Shown in pieces: positions 1 through 6,564 of a DNA stretch of 8,468 nt (its first letter is position 1; every line of letters begins with the position of its first letter). Both the position numbers and the translations under genes were made by a program. Below the pieces are notes generated by a model. It had not been told where the DNA came from. It worked only from the letters and a program-made list of their open reading frames with translations, and did no database searches. Source of the DNA: JACKOD01 sp041591635 (lineage in GTDB: Bacteria > Pseudomonadota > Gammaproteobacteria > Pseudomonadales > Oleiphilaceae). Location: assembly GCA_041591635.1 (NCBI GenBank), contig JBFHRO010000140.1:1-8468 (forward strand), in the 5' to 3' direction.

Positions 1-147
1 CAGGCTGGGGGGGTCCCAGCCGCCGCCGGCATCGACCATCACCCAAAAACGACCGGGGTCGGCGGCCCGCACCGGCATGGCAATGGCAGGCAAACACAGG
101 GCCAGCCCGGTCGCGGTAAAAGCACGAAATAAGTCTCTGCGTTTCAT
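1..147 (-). CDS. DUF1501-type Tat-exported protein, N-terminal fragment
   Basis: Only the first 49 codons lie in the window; the gene continues past the left edge. The ATG at 147 follows an AAGGAG ribosome site at a good distance. The protein starts MKRRDLFRAF, a twin-arginine (Tat) signal with R3-R4, then a hydrophobic stretch (about residues 10-24) and a likely cleavage after VRA (residues 26-28). The mature start reads ADPGRFWVMVDAGGGWDP. This style of opening, with a Tat signal followed by a glycine-rich stretch, fits DUF1501 proteins, which are sulfatase-like periplasmic proteins of unknown activity. In other bacteria they are commonly encoded next to DUF1588/DUF1592-type cytochromes, as here: it starts 21 bases after the cytochrome gene ends, on the same strand, so the two are probably cotranscribed. 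The family assignment rests on the N-terminus and neighbour only; the Tat signal is clear, the DUF1501 call less so. Confidence 0.72.
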   Translation of the reverse strand, partial: MKRRDLFRAFTATGLALCLPAIAMPVRAADPGRFWVMVDAGGGWDPPSL

Positions 148-168
148 GATCCAGTCTCCTTCAAAGCC

Positions 169-2526
169 TTACTCGTACAAAAATTGATAGTCAGCCAGCA
201 GGTAGGTCATCACCCCCATCCAGGCCCGCAGGGCATAGCTGCTGTCTTCGCGAATTTGCTGTGCCTCGGGCAACTTCTCGCCCGTTACCGGGTCTTCAGT
301 CACATCGCAGCGCGAATTGAGATAGCGGTGCTGCCATTTTTTGGTGGCGACCAACGGCTGGCCATCGCGCCAGATGGCTTCAAACAGGGCATAGGTGGTG
401 TCGATCCTCGCATCGGTATCGGCCAGTTTTTCCCCCAGCAAGGTCCAGTGCAAATGGCGGATGGTGGCGCGAATGTTGGCAATGGCCGAGGCCACAGGTG
501 CACCATCGCTGTTATAGGGCACCGAGTCTCTGGCCACATAGGGGAATAGCTTGCGTTGCGCAGGCGGCAGATAGAAATCCCTGGCGGTGACTTCGCACGC
601 CATTTCGGTCGCCATGCGCAGTTGCAGTGAGGCCATCAAGCCGTTGGGGTGGGTAATGCGCTTTTCGATGCTGTCGGAGTCGATGCCACCGTAAAGCTGG
701 TTGAACTCGCCCCGCTCCTTGTCAAAATGGCTGTAACTGGCCCAGCTGTGTTTCCAGGTCGAGCCGGTGGTGGCCTTGAGCTTGCGATCAAGCATCTCGG
801 GCGTCAGCAACCGGGCACTGCCCATGATGCCGGCCGAATCGCCACTGACCTCTGCCGCACGGTAATAGGGGCTGAGCAACACCCCCCGCACCAGAGTTTT
901 GAAGTTGTAGCCCGACTCGATGAATTCCTTTTCGATATTACCCAGATACAGCCGCTGGGCCACGTAGGCTGACTTGGCCGCCTCACTGGCATCGTCACTG
1001 GGCGCAGACAGCGGATCCTCACCGGTAAAGCCTTTGAACACGGTTTTGACGGTGGCGCGGGCAAAACGCGGATCCTGCGCAATCTGCTTGCCCAGCCATT
1101 GCAGCGAGCGATCGGCATTACCCGACAGGGGCATCACCTCGCCATTAAAGCCACGCGGCTGAATGTCACTGGGCCAGCCATCGCGGGTCAGACGACTGGG
1201 GCGATAGCGCCCGCGTGCATCCCAATTCTGGAAGGTGGAGGCGACCGGGTCCATCACATCGTGACAACCGGTGCAGGCGGGGTTATCCAGGGTGGGCGTA
1301 GTGCTGATCAAATCAATAGACTGGTCGGGACGCATGCCCTGAATCGCCAACACATCGGTATCGAGGAAAAACTCGAAAATCTTGCGTGAGCGGTGGCGGT
1401 TAAGATTGGTCGCAGTGGTCGGAAACTTGTTGAGAAACATGGGCGACGTCAAGATGCCCGCATGGGGAATTTTGGGAATTCGCACCTCGCGAAAATCTTC
1501 CGGATCTTCGGGATAGGCCGGGTCCACCGGTGTCGCCAGCAGTTTGAAGCTGGTTTGCCCCAGCACGCCCCACACCTGGGCCGAATAGCGGTTGGCCAGG
1601 GTGTAATCGGCGGTCAGGATTTCGGTGAAGGGGCGATTGTTTTTTACCACGTGGGCAATCAGGCGCAATGCTTCCTCAGACACCGCATCATTGGTTTCGT
1701 TGCGCAGCCATTCATAAAGCGTACGCTGCGGACCGGCGGTCGAGGTGTTTAACCCCAGATTGGCAAACCAGCGTCGTTCGGGGTAGTCGGTATTGTCCAG
1801 CAACCCCAGGGCTTCTTCGCCCGGCAGGTACTTATCCTGGTGCAGCATGTCATTGTAGATTTCCATCACCCGCTGATAAAAAGCATCGGTTTCCATGTAG
1901 GCGTTGATGGCCGTAGTGAGCGCGGCCACATCGGTGTTGGCCACCGCCGCCACTTCGGCCTCGGCAGGCAGTTTGCCCGCCAGACTCAGGCTGGCGCGAT
2001 AGAGGGTCTTCTCCGGCGCCTCAAGGGTGATGCCATCGACCGAGCACGACTGGGCCTGCACCGCAAAATCGTTAAAACCACTGTTGAACGCGGCCAGAAT
2101 GTACTCGGCGGTTTTTTTGGAGCAATCCAGACCGCAGCTTTGTACCGAACCCACCGGCATGGTGGTGGCAATGCGGTTGGTGAGGGTATCGAGATCGCCG
2201 CAAGTCGCACAGCCGATCATCGACGGCCCGTTGGCGGTGCCGTAACCCGCCCCGCCGTGGCAGGCGGCACATTGTTTGGCGTACAGCTCGGCTCCTGCCT
2301 GTGCCACGGGCGTCAGCGTTTGCGCCGTTGGCGTTGTACTGCAGGTCTGGCTCTGGTCCTGACTGGTGCGGCTGGTAATCTGCGCCTCGACCGCGGCGGC
2401 TTCCGTGCCGCTGTACTCACCACAGGCCGTCACCAGCAGTGCCAACACTGCCAGCAACCACCCGTGCCATGCTCTTGTTCGCCAGGGATATGGCGCGATG
2501 CCATCGCTTTTCGTTGGGGCCCGCAT
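169..2526 (-). CDS. Di-heme cytochrome c lipoprotein, DUF1592/DUF1588 type
   Basis: Predicted 785-residue exported lipoprotein. The reading frame is open for 26 codons further upstream, but ATG 2526 has AAGGAG six bases before it and is followed by a clear lipoprotein signal: arginines at 16 and 18, hydrophobic residues 23-33, and lipobox V-T-A-C with lipidated Cys35. Residues 78-145 form a small class I cytochrome c domain with CAACH (86-90) and a probable distal Met123 in TTMP. This domain also holds a CxxC without His (106-109) and Cys131/Cys135. Residues 170-390 resemble DUF1549/DUF1592 (YRASLSLAGKLP; DYTLANRY). Residues 356-440 are DUF1588-like, with GILTSPMFL and a second heme site CTGCH (418-422) followed by DPVASTFQNWDARGR. 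LVRGVLLSPYYR (545-556) is DUF1585-like. The family belongs with 'planctomycete cytochrome' proteins usually paired with DUF1501 genes; activity and substrate are unknown. A redox role in the periplasm or outer membrane is inferred from the hemes. Confidence 0.88.
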   Translation of the reverse strand: MRAPTKSDGIAPYPWRTRAWHGWLLAVLALLVTACGEYSGTEAAAVEAQITSRTSQDQSQTCSTTPTAQTLTPVAQAGAELYAKQCAACHGGAGYGTANGPSMIGCATCGDLDTLTNRIATTMPVGSVQSCGLDCSKKTAEYILAAFNSGFNDFAVQAQSCSVDGITLEAPEKTLYRASLSLAGKLPAEAEVAAVANTDVAALTTAINAYMETDAFYQRVMEIYNDMLHQDKYLPGEEALGLLDNTDYPERRWFANLGLNTSTAGPQRTLYEWLRNETNDAVSEEALRLIAHVVKNNRPFTEILTADYTLANRYSAQVWGVLGQTSFKLLATPVDPAYPEDPEDFREVRIPKIPHAGILTSPMFLNKFPTTATNLNRHRSRKIFEFFLDTDVLAIQGMRPDQSIDLISTTPTLDNPACTGCHDVMDPVASTFQNWDARGRYRPSRLTRDGWPSDIQPRGFNGEVMPLSGNADRSLQWLGKQIAQDPRFARATVKTVFKGFTGEDPLSAPSDDASEAAKSAYVAQRLYLGNIEKEFIESGYNFKTLVRGVLLSPYYRAAEVSGDSAGIMGSARLLTPEMLDRKLKATTGSTWKHSWASYSHFDKERGEFNQLYGGIDSDSIEKRITHPNGLMASLQLRMATEMACEVTARDFYLPPAQRKLFPYVARDSVPYNSDGAPVASAIANIRATIRHLHWTLLGEKLADTDARIDTTYALFEAIWRDGQPLVATKKWQHRYLNSRCDVTEDPVTGEKLPEAQQIREDSSYALRAWMGVMTYLLADYQFLYE

Positions 2527-2621
2527 GATCGTCTCCTTGTTACGCTGTCGGTCGGCCTGCCACTGCCATGCAAAGGCCCGCCAGTTCAAGTCTGGCAAGG
2601 GCATCCGGATTGCAGGGTAAA

Positions 2622-2635
2622 TTGATTATTGTCAA
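2622..2635 (-). promoter_or_regulatory. Candidate FNR/Anr-type binding site
   Basis: The plus strand reads TTGAT-TATT-GTCAA, and the minus strand TTGAC-AATA-ATCAA. This matches 9 of 10 defined bases of the FNR/Anr consensus TTGAT-N4-ATCAA. It is centred about 100 bases upstream of the cytochrome lipoprotein ATG. Oxygen-responsive CRP/FNR regulators commonly control c-type cytochrome genes, so the context is suitable. There is no convincing -10 element at the spacing expected for a class II site, and the same bases include a TTGACA, so a plain -35 is the alternative reading. Confidence 0.4.
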
Positions 2636-2786
2636 TTACGTAAAGGTAAGAAATACCAAAGACACACAGCAAGGCGGGTTTTGCCACCTGCCTCACATTC
2701 ACAGGAAGGAATCGGGAAATTTAGCGATTTTTTTCGCAAATCAGGAGGTTACATAAAGCATACAGACGCTGCTCACAGGCAACTCA

Positions 2787-2814
2787 GGGTAACCCTGGGT
2801 TACGTTCGGGTAAC
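2787..2814. repeat. GGGTAAC direct repeat with embedded palindrome
   Basis: GGGTAAC occurs at 2787-2793 and again at 2808-2814, exactly 21 bases apart (two helical turns). Between them lies a 15-base perfect palindrome, GTAACCC-T-GGGTTAC (2789-2803), and GTTAC (2799-2803) can also pair with GTAAC (2810-2814). The cluster is about 260 bases upstream of the cytochrome start and about 50 bases downstream of the AraC stop. Direct half-sites at about 21 bp are known for AraC-type dimers, so an operator is possible. Only 7 bases are repeated, so chance is not excluded. Confidence 0.35.
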
Positions 2815-2861
2815 AAAGACCCATCGGGGCCCGACCCTAAGGGAAGCAGGCAAGCGCCTCG

Positions 2862-3881
2862 CTACTCCCGAAAATCGCTGGGCGACTTGCCGGTCCATTT
2901 GCGAAACGCCCGGCCAAAGTTGGACGGGTCGCTGTAACCCAGTTCGTGGGCGATGTCATCCACCGACTTTTCAGTGCCACGCAGCATTTCCAGCGCCCGG
3001 CTTTTGCGCACGTCGCTGAGAATGTCCTGAAAGCTGGTGTCAAACGCCTGCAATTGCCGGCGCAAGGTGCGCGAGGTGATGTGCAGCATGTCTGCCACTT
3101 CTTCCATGGATGGAATCACGCCCTGTTCGGCCTGCAGCATACGCTTGACCTTCACCACCAGCGTTTCCTGCTCATCAACGGCGCGCAATTGCTCCTCGCA
3201 CTCCTTTTCAGCCAGGCGTTTGGCTACCGGGTTCGCCAGCGCCATCGGCAGATCGAGAAACGCCTTGTTAAAGCGCAACTGGTTGACACCGGCATCAAAC
3301 TCCATCTGGGCATTGAAATACTCTTCATAGGCATCGGCATAGGCAGGCCGGGAGTAGTTCAACAGACAGCGGCCGCCCTGCATCAGCCGGGTACCAAAGA
3401 ACAGCAGATTGACCATCATCAGTGCCACGAACAAACTTTCCACCATAAAGGGCATCAAGTCAGCCAGGCCGATCTTGTCGTCAAGCTGCAGCACAGCATC
3501 GTCACCCTCAATGAAAAATTTCCACTCCACCAGCGCCATGCGAATCCGGTAGTACTTTTGCATCGCCGCCAGCGCCTGGCCCACGGTTTCTGCCGACATG
3601 GCCGCCTGGGCCATGGCCCCGTGGGTGGTGAAGGTGAGGCGCGTCCCGTAGGCCAGCCCCAGTGCCGGATCACCGCTCAGGGCAATGGCGTGGCGCACCA
3701 GACCCACCATCTGCTCATACGAAAGCAGCGCATCGGGGTTGCGCAGCACCGCCTCGCGGATGCCTGCTTTTTCCAGCAGCTCGCTGCCCTCAACCCCCTT
3801 TTCAATCGCCAGTTCGAGCAGAATTTCTGCGTACGGTGCTGCCAATACGGCATCTTTTGCCTGATAACCCAAAGCCTTCAT
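2862..3881 (-). CDS. AraC-family transcriptional regulator (Arabinose_bd + HTH)
   Basis: Predicted 339-residue DNA-binding regulator. Residues about 15-205 match the style of the Arabinose_bd-type ligand domain found in OruR/ArgR-like AraC proteins (for example LSYEQMVGLVRHAIALSGDP and LGLAYGTRLTFTTHGAM). Residues 257-338 hold the two helix-turn-helix units of the AraC fold: SMEEVADMLHITSRTLRRQLQ and SVDDIAHELGYSDPSNFGRAFRKWTG, ending in the family-typical SPSDFR. The length is normal for this subgroup. The ATG has AGGA eight bases upstream. It is transcribed divergently from the exported protein gene at 4226 and in the same direction as the cytochrome operon 335 bases downstream, so either could be its target, as could its own promoter. 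The ligand cannot be deduced. No truncation is seen. Confidence 0.93.
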   Translation of the reverse strand: MKALGYQAKDAVLAAPYAEILLELAIEKGVEGSELLEKAGIREAVLRNPDALLSYEQMVGLVRHAIALSGDPALGLAYGTRLTFTTHGAMAQAAMSAETVGQALAAMQKYYRIRMALVEWKFFIEGDDAVLQLDDKIGLADLMPFMVESLFVALMMVNLLFFGTRLMQGGRCLLNYSRPAYADAYEEYFNAQMEFDAGVNQLRFNKAFLDLPMALANPVAKRLAEKECEEQLRAVDEQETLVVKVKRMLQAEQGVIPSMEEVADMLHITSRTLRRQLQAFDTSFQDILSDVRKSRALEMLRGTEKSVDDIAHELGYSDPSNFGRAFRKWTGKSPSDFRE

Positions 3882-3912
3882 GGCAATGTCCTAAAGTGAC
3901 CGATCATGGTTA

Positions 3913-3941
3913 ACGATAATGCGCGCACTTATGATACGCAA
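3913..3941 (-). promoter_or_regulatory. Candidate sigma-70 promoter of the AraC gene
   Basis: On the minus strand, TTGCGT (3941-3936) and TATCGT (3918-3913) are separated by exactly 17 bases, each matching four of six consensus positions. Transcription would start near 3906, giving a leader of about 25 bases before the ATG at 3881. The spacing is ideal but both boxes are imperfect. Confidence 0.35.
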
Positions 3942-4124
3942 GTACCACAAAAGTACTGTGAAGCAGCCGGACTTCACGCCATCCGGTGCATCACAAAAAA
4001 TTGGAGTATTTACTCTATTCTAACGAGACCATGCACAAAAATAAATTGCCCTTTTGCCCACGCCGTCACACCGGCAGCGGTATTAGTCCCGAGAACTCCT
4101 GTGACCTTACGCACACTCGCTCCC

Positions 4125-4158
4125 TCTGGCGCGTTTGAGTAGTTATCTGGCGCCTTCG
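4125..4158 (+). repeat. 21-bp-period direct repeat, candidate AraC operator
   Basis: TCTGGCGCGTTTG (4125-4137) and TCTGGCGCCTTCG (4146-4158) match at 11 of 13 positions and start exactly 21 bases apart. Two direct half-sites on the same DNA face, two helical turns apart, is the arrangement used by AraC-type dimers. The pair lies 68-101 bases upstream of the exported protein's ATG, a normal place for an activator site. Either of the two flanking AraC regulators could bind it; that link is inference. Confidence 0.45.
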
Positions 4159-4162
4159 CTGA

Positions 4163-4182
4163 TAGTGGCATGAATGGCACTA
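4163..4182. repeat. 20-bp imperfect palindrome upstream of the exported protein gene
   Basis: TAGTGGCATGAATGGCACTA is an inverted repeat with 8 of 10 half-site positions pairing (TAGTG/CACTA and CAT/ATG, with a G-G mismatch and a GA centre). It sits 44-63 bases before the ATG at 4226, immediately after the direct repeats, where it would overlap or abut the -35 region. It could be an operator for another regulator. Confidence 0.35.
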
Positions 4183-4225
4183 CCGTACAGTAATCCTGCA
4201 TTCACCCACACTCAGGATTTACTTC

Positions 4226-5362
4226 ATGGTTATCGCAGTACCTGCTTACGGCACTCTCCTGGCTTGCGCGATGTGGCTTACCGCCACCACCGCCATGGCC
4301 GAACTTCGACCAATGGACGACGACAGCCTCTCCAACGTCACGGGTCAGGCCTTTCTCCAGATAGATCAATATCAACAGCCTGGCGACACCTCTGTGGACT
4401 ATGTGCGGGCGCAATTGGGCATGGATATCGAAATGCAGGCCAATGCCGAGGTGATGGAACTGGGTCGCTACCCCCGCTGGGACGAAAAACGTAACGACTG
4501 GGAAATTCAGCCAGCCGATATCCTGATCGAAAACTTCTCCATGGGACATATTTACGACAGTAACTATTACCGGCTGAACCCGCTCATGCCCCATCCACGC
4601 AAAGCCGATGGCTCCAGCTACCGTGACGGTGAAATAGTGCCGTTTCGCATGACCGATCCCTATGTGGAATTCGCCTTCGAGGAGATTAATGGCCGCCCGA
4701 CGCCCATTGGCCTGCGCGTCGGTTTTGGCAAGGCAGAAGGGATGCTCTCGGGCACCATTGCCAGCCTCACAGGTGCCGTTCAAACCACCGTACGCACCAA
4801 TCTCGATTACATCAGCAAGCAAACCGGCAGTTGCACCCAGGCACCGGAAGTCTGTGCGGCGCTGGCACTGAACCCGTTGCTGGGGCAAGTCAACATTGTC
4901 AATCAGGCGGAGCTGGTTTACGGCGAAGACACCTCGCCTTCGACCCTGACAGGTGAACTTGACGAAGCCCGTGCCATGCATACCGGCATCAAGAACGGCG
5001 ATACCCTGCGGGCAGAAAACGGTATCAACAGCGTGGAAGTGCCGGCCCAACACTGTATGGCGGCCGGTGCCGATGTGTGTTTCCCCCTGACCCAGTTCCA
5101 GTCACTGTGGATTGGCAAGCGCGATGACAAGGGCAATCCGGCGGGCCAGGCTGATGGCATGTTCCTGTCGTTTCAGTCGCGCGCCCTGAAGTGGAATCGC
5201 GATTACAACGCCGGCAATGCAGCCGAGTCTTACTTGCCAACCGTATCAGGGGCGTTTCTGAGCATTCCTGCCGGTGTGCTGGAAATCGACACCCTCAGCG
5301 CCTCGCAGGGCACCAACAGGGCCAGAACAGAATATATAGACAGGGGGGTTGGCCTGTTCTGA
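4226..5362 (+). CDS. Exported protein with 'SLSNVTGQ' motif, function unknown
   Basis: Predicted 378-residue secreted protein. Residues 1-25 look like a Sec signal peptide with hydrophobic stretch 10-23 and cleavage after AMA (23-25), but the n-region has no Lys or Arg, which is unusual; no better in-frame start exists before the stop at 4163. Directly after cleavage is ELRPMDDDSLSNVTGQAFLQID, an opening seen in exported gammaproteobacterial proteins related to FilA/DUF6160, recalled from general knowledge and not checked. The rest is rich in short polar/hydrophobic alternation suggestive of beta strands. Two Cys pairs (C203/C210 and C277/C285) could form disulfides. No catalytic motif or membrane segment is visible. 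An AGGA lies eight bases before the ATG. The gene has its own repeat-rich upstream region and is followed in the same direction by a second AraC regulator. Role could be surface or pilus-associated; this is inference. Confidence 0.78.
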   Translation: MVIAVPAYGTLLACAMWLTATTAMAELRPMDDDSLSNVTGQAFLQIDQYQQPGDTSVDYVRAQLGMDIEMQANAEVMELGRYPRWDEKRNDWEIQPADILIENFSMGHIYDSNYYRLNPLMPHPRKADGSSYRDGEIVPFRMTDPYVEFAFEEINGRPTPIGLRVGFGKAEGMLSGTIASLTGAVQTTVRTNLDYISKQTGSCTQAPEVCAALALNPLLGQVNIVNQAELVYGEDTSPSTLTGELDEARAMHTGIKNGDTLRAENGINSVEVPAQHCMAAGADVCFPLTQFQSLWIGKRDDKGNPAGQADGMFLSFQSRALKWNRDYNAGNAAESYLPTVSGAFLSIPAGVLEIDTLSASQGTNRARTEYIDRGVGLF

Positions 5363-5426
5363 TTGACCAAATTTTACACAACCTCACTCGATTGCAGCGT
5401 AAAAACCCCTCATAATCCTTTGTCTT

Positions 5427-5445
5427 GACAGGCCGCTTGCCTGTC
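5427..5445 (+). terminator. Weak terminator-like hairpin
   Basis: GACAGGC-CGCTT-GCCTGTC is a perfect 7-bp stem with a 5-base loop, 64 bases after the stop of the exported protein gene. It is followed by CTTCCCCTT, pyrimidine-rich but lacking a true T-run, so termination would be weak. Alternatively it lies in the leader of the AraC gene downstream: a CATAAT -10-like box at 5411-5416 would start transcription close to the hairpin. A TTGACA (5425-5430) overlaps the left arm but has no matching -10. Confidence 0.35.
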
Positions 5446-5537
5446 CTTCCCCTTAATCAAGGCACTCCCCGGATCGCAGGTCAACGCGCGGGTCGCACGA
5501 CCGGCGCCCCGGGAGGGCGATGCTCCGAGGAAAAATG

Positions 5538-6548
5538 ATGGGAGTTGCTTTCCCCTGGCAAGTCATGAAGCTCATTATCGAATCTGCCATGGCGTGCGGA
5601 TTGTCGTTCAAGGACTTGCCCGGCAATCTGTTTTTGTTCGAACGCATGGTGCGCAAACAAGGCATCAGCATGGAAGATCTGGAACGGCTGATGGACAACC
5701 TGGAAAAAAGCACGGGCCGGACCGATCTGGCGCTGGCCTTTGCCCGGGCCTTCATTCCCGAATCCATTGATGACTACCTGACCCTGGCCTACACCTCTGC
5801 CAATCTGAAGCAGGCGGTAGAGTTGCTGTCGCAATGCAAGTGGCTGCTGCACCCGTCGGTCGAACTGGTAATCAACGAGCAGGAAGATCTGGCGGGTATC
5901 AGCTACCAAACCAGCGATGGCTTTCCCATCGGCGACAAGCCTTTTTATGCCGAAGGGCTCTTCAGCTGTATCTACCATAGAGTCAAAGACGTAACGGGCC
6001 TGTCGTTCACCCCGGTGATGATCCATTTTCGCCACCCGGTTACCCCCCATCACGCCCTGTATCAGGAATACTTCGGCTGTCCGGTGTACCACGATTGCGA
6101 CAAAGACACGATTTTCGTCAGCACAGAAGTGCTCCATGCCCCCTTTCAAACCCACGATCCGGATGCCAATCTGGCCTTGCAGCAAAAGGCCGCCAGTAAA
6201 TGTGCCGCCACCACCAGTTTTGTCACCGAGGTCAGTGCCGTATTAAGTGACAAATTACACGATGAGTCGTTCGGTATCGAAGAACTGGCCTGGCACATGA
6301 ATATGAGCCCGCGCTCGCTGCAGCGTAAACTCAAAAGCCATGCCCTGACGTTCAGTGCCTTGAAAAATTCGGTGCGGGTGCAACGGGCCAAAGGCTCGCT
6401 GGCACAAGGCTCGCGGGTGAGCCTGGAGGATCTTGCCCAGGAGCTGGGATTCGTCAATGGCCACAGCCTGCGGCAGTTTTTCAAAAAGCAGACCGGCATG
6501 ACCATCAGCGAATACCGCAGCGAATCGTTCGCCACCAGCATGCACTGA
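5538..6548 (+). CDS. AraC-family transcriptional regulator (second copy type)
   Basis: Predicted 336-residue regulator. Three in-frame ATGs lie close together (5520, 5535, 5538); 5538 is chosen because GAGG (5527-5530) is seven bases away, whereas 5535 and 5520 are only four and three bases from their purine-rich sites. The choice changes the N-terminus by at most six residues. Residues about 10-205 form an Arabinose_bd-like sensing domain (YLTLAYTSANLKQAVELLSQ; TPVMIHFRHPVTPHHALYQE). Residues 245-327 carry the two helix-turn-helix units, FGIEELAWHMNMSPRSLQRK and SLEDLAQELGFVNGHSLRQF, then FKKQTGMTISEYR. It has the same domain plan and length as the regulator at 2862-3881 but is clearly diverged. 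It lies 175 bases downstream of the exported protein gene on the same strand and converges on cobC with only 16 bases between stops. Ligand and targets are unknown. Confidence 0.92.
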   Translation: MGVAFPWQVMKLIIESAMACGLSFKDLPGNLFLFERMVRKQGISMEDLERLMDNLEKSTGRTDLALAFARAFIPESIDDYLTLAYTSANLKQAVELLSQCKWLLHPSVELVINEQEDLAGISYQTSDGFPIGDKPFYAEGLFSCIYHRVKDVTGLSFTPVMIHFRHPVTPHHALYQEYFGCPVYHDCDKDTIFVSTEVLHAPFQTHDPDANLALQQKAASKCAATTSFVTEVSAVLSDKLHDESFGIEELAWHMNMSPRSLQRKLKSHALTFSALKNSVRVQRAKGSLAQGSRVSLEDLAQELGFVNGHSLRQFFKKQTGMTISEYRSESFATSMH

Positions 6549-6564
6549 TCAAGAATCCGCCGGG

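Larger units (their letters stand above)
2527..2861. promoter_or_regulatory. Intergenic control region upstream of the cytochrome operon
   Basis: This 335-base gap separates the AraC stop from the cytochrome start, both on the minus strand, so it should hold the promoter of the cytochrome/DUF1501 pair. It is visibly more AT-rich than the genes between about 2620 and 2760. It contains an FNR-like box, a GGGTAAC repeat/palindrome cluster, an imperfect inverted repeat with a T-rich centre near 2719-2741 (ATTTAGCGA / TCGCAAAT), and an 11-base palindrome TCGGGGCCCGA just after the AraC stop. No classic terminator with a T-run follows the AraC gene. On the minus strand a perfect TTGACA (2635-2630) exists but no good -10 lies 16-18 bases from it, so no sigma-70 promoter can be placed with confidence. 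Confidence 0.5.
3882..4225. promoter_or_regulatory. Divergent control region rich in repeats
   Basis: This 344-base region separates two divergently read genes. From left to right it holds a candidate minus-strand promoter (3913-3941), AGTAC-N7-GTACT near 3941-3957, GTGAAG-N8-CTTCAC (3958-3977) overlapping CCGGA-N10-TCCGG (3967-3986), a 12-base palindrome GAGTA-TT-TACTC (4004-4015), a 21-bp-spaced direct repeat (4125-4158) and a 20-base imperfect palindrome (4163-4182). I see no RNA gene. One 63-codon minus-strand frame (4010-4201) is open across it, but it has only a weak ribosome site and runs through the repeats, so it is not called as a gene. Confidence 0.5.

Noticed and set aside
1840..2625. 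261-codon plus-strand frame opposite the cytochrome gene
   Set aside because: Antisense shadow of a well-supported lipoprotein with heme motifs; its product is His/Arg/Gly-rich without recognisable domains and with no clear ribosome site.
2742..2748. Strong AGGAGGT ribosome-site-like sequence on the plus strand
   Set aside because: No start codon lies at a workable distance downstream and no credible plus-strand gene follows.
2946..3899. 317-codon plus-strand frame opposite the first AraC gene
   Set aside because: The minus strand encodes a complete AraC protein with both helix-turn-helix units; the opposite product is His/Gln-rich low-complexity sequence typical of an antisense shadow.
4226..4270. 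Lipobox (L-L-A-C, Cys14) in the exported protein's signal peptide
   Set aside because: The Cys is too early, with no charged n-region before it, and a better signal peptidase I site (AMA, residues 23-25) follows.
4202..5053. 283-codon minus-strand frame opposite the exported protein gene
   Set aside because: Its translation mirrors the sense gene and shows no domain; the plus-strand frame has a signal peptide, motif and upstream regulatory repeats.
5425..5430. TTGACA as -35 of a promoter for the second AraC gene
   Set aside because: No -10-like sequence 16-18 bases downstream; it forms the left arm of a hairpin.
5481..6185. 234-codon minus-strand frame opposite the second AraC gene
   Set aside because: The plus strand encodes a full AraC-type regulator; this frame has no family features.
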